A DNA stretch of 16,359 nucleotides, taken from contig CAZNFI010000061.1 in the NCBI GenBank assembly GCA_964572185.1, forward strand, positions 1 to 16,359, given 5' to 3'. The stretch's first letter is position 1. Each line of letters opens with the position of its first letter. The notes under the pieces were generated by a model. That model had not been told where the DNA came from, did not search any database, and saw nothing but the letters and a program-made list of their open reading frames with translations. Shown here piece by piece: positions 15,675 through 16,359 of this stretch. The translations under genes and the position numbers were made by a program. This DNA is from Azophilus sp964572185 (GTDB taxonomy: Bacteria > Pseudomonadota > Gammaproteobacteria > Pseudomonadales > Azotimanducaceae).

Positions 15675-15697
15675 GCAGCGGGCCTGCCTCGAGAATG

Positions 15698-15722
15698 CTA
15701 GCCCGCCCTATTCATGAATGAA
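15698..15722 (+). repeat. Left terminal inverted repeat of the palindromic element
   Basis: This 25-bp end begins CTAGCCCGCCCTATTCATGA. It matches the reverse complement of 15855-15879 at 23 of 25 positions. It contains its own small palindrome, ATTCATGAAT. Confidence 0.9.
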
Positions 15723-15854
15723 CGTGGCGAGGCTGGCAAGAGTAGTGAAAGCACTGGGTGCGCGGACCAGAGCGCGCGGAGGCGTGCTAACAGCACGTTG
15801 AGCACGCGGCGGGAGCACGGCCAGTGATTTCGCTGCTATTGACGGACGCAGTAG

Positions 15855-15879
15855 TTTATTCATGAATAGGTCGGGCTAG
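15855..15879 (-). repeat. Right terminal inverted repeat of the palindromic element
   Basis: Read on the minus strand this begins CTAGCCCGACCTATTCATGA and differs from the left end at two positions. Its CTAG supplies the stop codon of the adjacent cold-shock-domain gene (TAG at 15878-15876). Confidence 0.9.
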
Positions 15880-16331
15880 AGCGCGGTTACGCGTTCCGCC
15901 TGCAGGCCCTTGTCGCGCTCGGCGACCTGGAAGCTGACGCGCTGGCCGTCGCGCAGATTCGGCCGGCGATTGTCGGCGTCAACCTGAATGTGCCGCTGGT
16001 GGACGAAGATCTCCTCGCCGGACTCGCGGACGATGAAACCGAACCCCTTGGTGCGGTTGAACCACTTGACGGTGCCTTCCTCCCGCTTGCCGGCGGGTCG
16101 GGATGATCCGCTCTGCTGCCTTGGGCGACCACGACCATGACCACGACCGCGCCGGCGTCGGGGTGCATTGCGTTGGCCCAGGCGGGCTATGAACAGGCCG
16201 TTGACAGCCAGGGCGACGAACACTGCCAGCAGCAGTGCCCATTCGTTGGCGGGAAACAGCCTGGTGGACAGTTGCGTGACGAGGGCGGCAAGCAGAACGG
16301 CGCTTGTCAGGACGGCGATATTGGTGCGCAT
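15876..16331 (-). CDS. Membrane-anchored cold-shock-domain protein
   Basis: This 151-residue protein joins two predicted membrane helices to a C-terminal cold-shock domain. Helices lie at about residues 5-22 (IAVLTSAVLLAALVTQL) and 30-50 (EWALLLAVFVALAVNGLFIARL). A linker rich in Arg and Gly follows (about 54-75, RRRRGRGHGRGRPR), then the nucleic-acid-binding fold at about 84-151. That fold has GTVKWFNRTKGFGFI (RNP1) and EIFVHQ (RNP2, with Gln112 where an aromatic residue is usual). The positive-inside rule puts both termini, and hence the CSD and basic linker, in the cytoplasm. It would bind RNA or single-stranded DNA near the inner membrane; ligands are unknown. ATG 16331 is the likely start; AGGA lies about 15 bases upstream. 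The stop codon TAG falls in the CTAG edge of the adjacent palindromic element. Confidence 0.85.
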   Translation of the reverse strand: MRTNIAVLTSAVLLAALVTQLSTRLFPANEWALLLAVFVALAVNGLFIARLGQRNAPRRRRGRGHGRGRPRQQSGSSRPAGKREEGTVKWFNRTKGFGFIVRESGEEIFVHQRHIQVDADNRRPNLRDGQRVSFQVAERDKGLQAERVTAL

Positions 16332-16359
16332 GACTGCAGTCCGGAATCCTGGTTGGCAG

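Larger units (their letters stand above)
15698..15879. mobile_element. 182-bp MITE-like palindromic element bounded by CTAG
   Basis: The 25-bp ends are inverted copies (23/25). The interior is also an imperfect palindrome: gtagtgaaagcactgg on the left mirrors ccagtgatttcgctgc on the right. The centre holds the hairpin CGTGCT-AAC-AGCACG (15783-15797) and an alternative pairing of GCGTGCT (15782-15788) with AGCACGC (15801-15807). No coding frame is plausible. Both outer edges are CTAG. IS630-family transposons are known to target CTAG and duplicate the central TA, so an IS630-driven MITE is a reasonable inference, but no transposase is present to confirm it. The element fills the space between the cold-shock gene and argS; the CTAG at its right edge carries the TAG stop of the cold-shock gene. 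Transcribed from either strand it would fold strongly. Confidence 0.75.

Noticed and set aside
15690..15699. Shared cgagaatgct between the argS leader and the zipA-ligA repeats
   Set aside because: A single 10-base match in 16 kb is compatible with chance and the surrounding sequences do not match.
14616..15701. Plus-strand open frame of 361 codons across argS
   Set aside because: Antisense shadow of argS, whose HVGH and other synthetase motifs are intact on the minus strand.

Overview
The window is high-GC DNA from a gammaproteobacterium. The best taxonomic clue is the order smc-zipA-ligA: ZipA is a gammaproteobacterial division protein. The purM/DUF2066/CDP-alcohol phosphatidyltransferase neighbourhood and a Pseudomonas-DesA-like desaturase fit too. 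I cannot place it more finely from sequence alone. Almost all of the window is coding, mostly core genes, and I see no rRNA, tRNA, CRISPR array, intact transposase or prophage.

Layout. (1) Bases 1-5793, plus strand: the 3' part of smc, a possible 28-codon ORF overlapping both neighbours, zipA, an intergenic region with two 88-bp structured repeats 105 bp apart, and ligA. These cover chromosome organisation, Z-ring anchoring and nick sealing. (2) Bases 5808-7990, minus strand: purM, then a PQQ-type sugar/sorbosone dehydrogenase homologue that starts inside the purM stop codon (TTGA overlap). (3) A divergent intergenic region (7991-8119). (4) Bases 8120-12495, plus strand: a secreted DUF2066 protein, a CDP-alcohol phosphatidyltransferase, a MurG-family glycosyltransferase overlapping it (again TTGA), and serA. 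(5) A 242-bp gap holding three inverted repeats, then desA (12738-13940), which converges on argS. (6) Minus strand, 16331 down to 13986: a membrane-anchored cold-shock-domain protein and argS, separated by a 182-bp MITE-like palindromic element bounded by CTAG.

How they fit together. The left block is cell-cycle and DNA maintenance. The centre mixes purine and serine synthesis with envelope genes: a phospholipid-type head-group transferase coupled to a MurG paralogue, followed by a phospholipid desaturase. The MurG-like and SerA proteins both look like branches I associate with Firmicutes, which suggests an old transferred pair. That is recall-based inference and needs a tree.

I found no clear new defence or mobile system. 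The best leads are the CTAG-bounded palindromic element, the zipA-ligA repeats, the phosphatidyltransferase/MurG-like pair, the smc-zipA bridging ORF, the non-standard start of the DUF2066 gene and the dyads upstream of desA.
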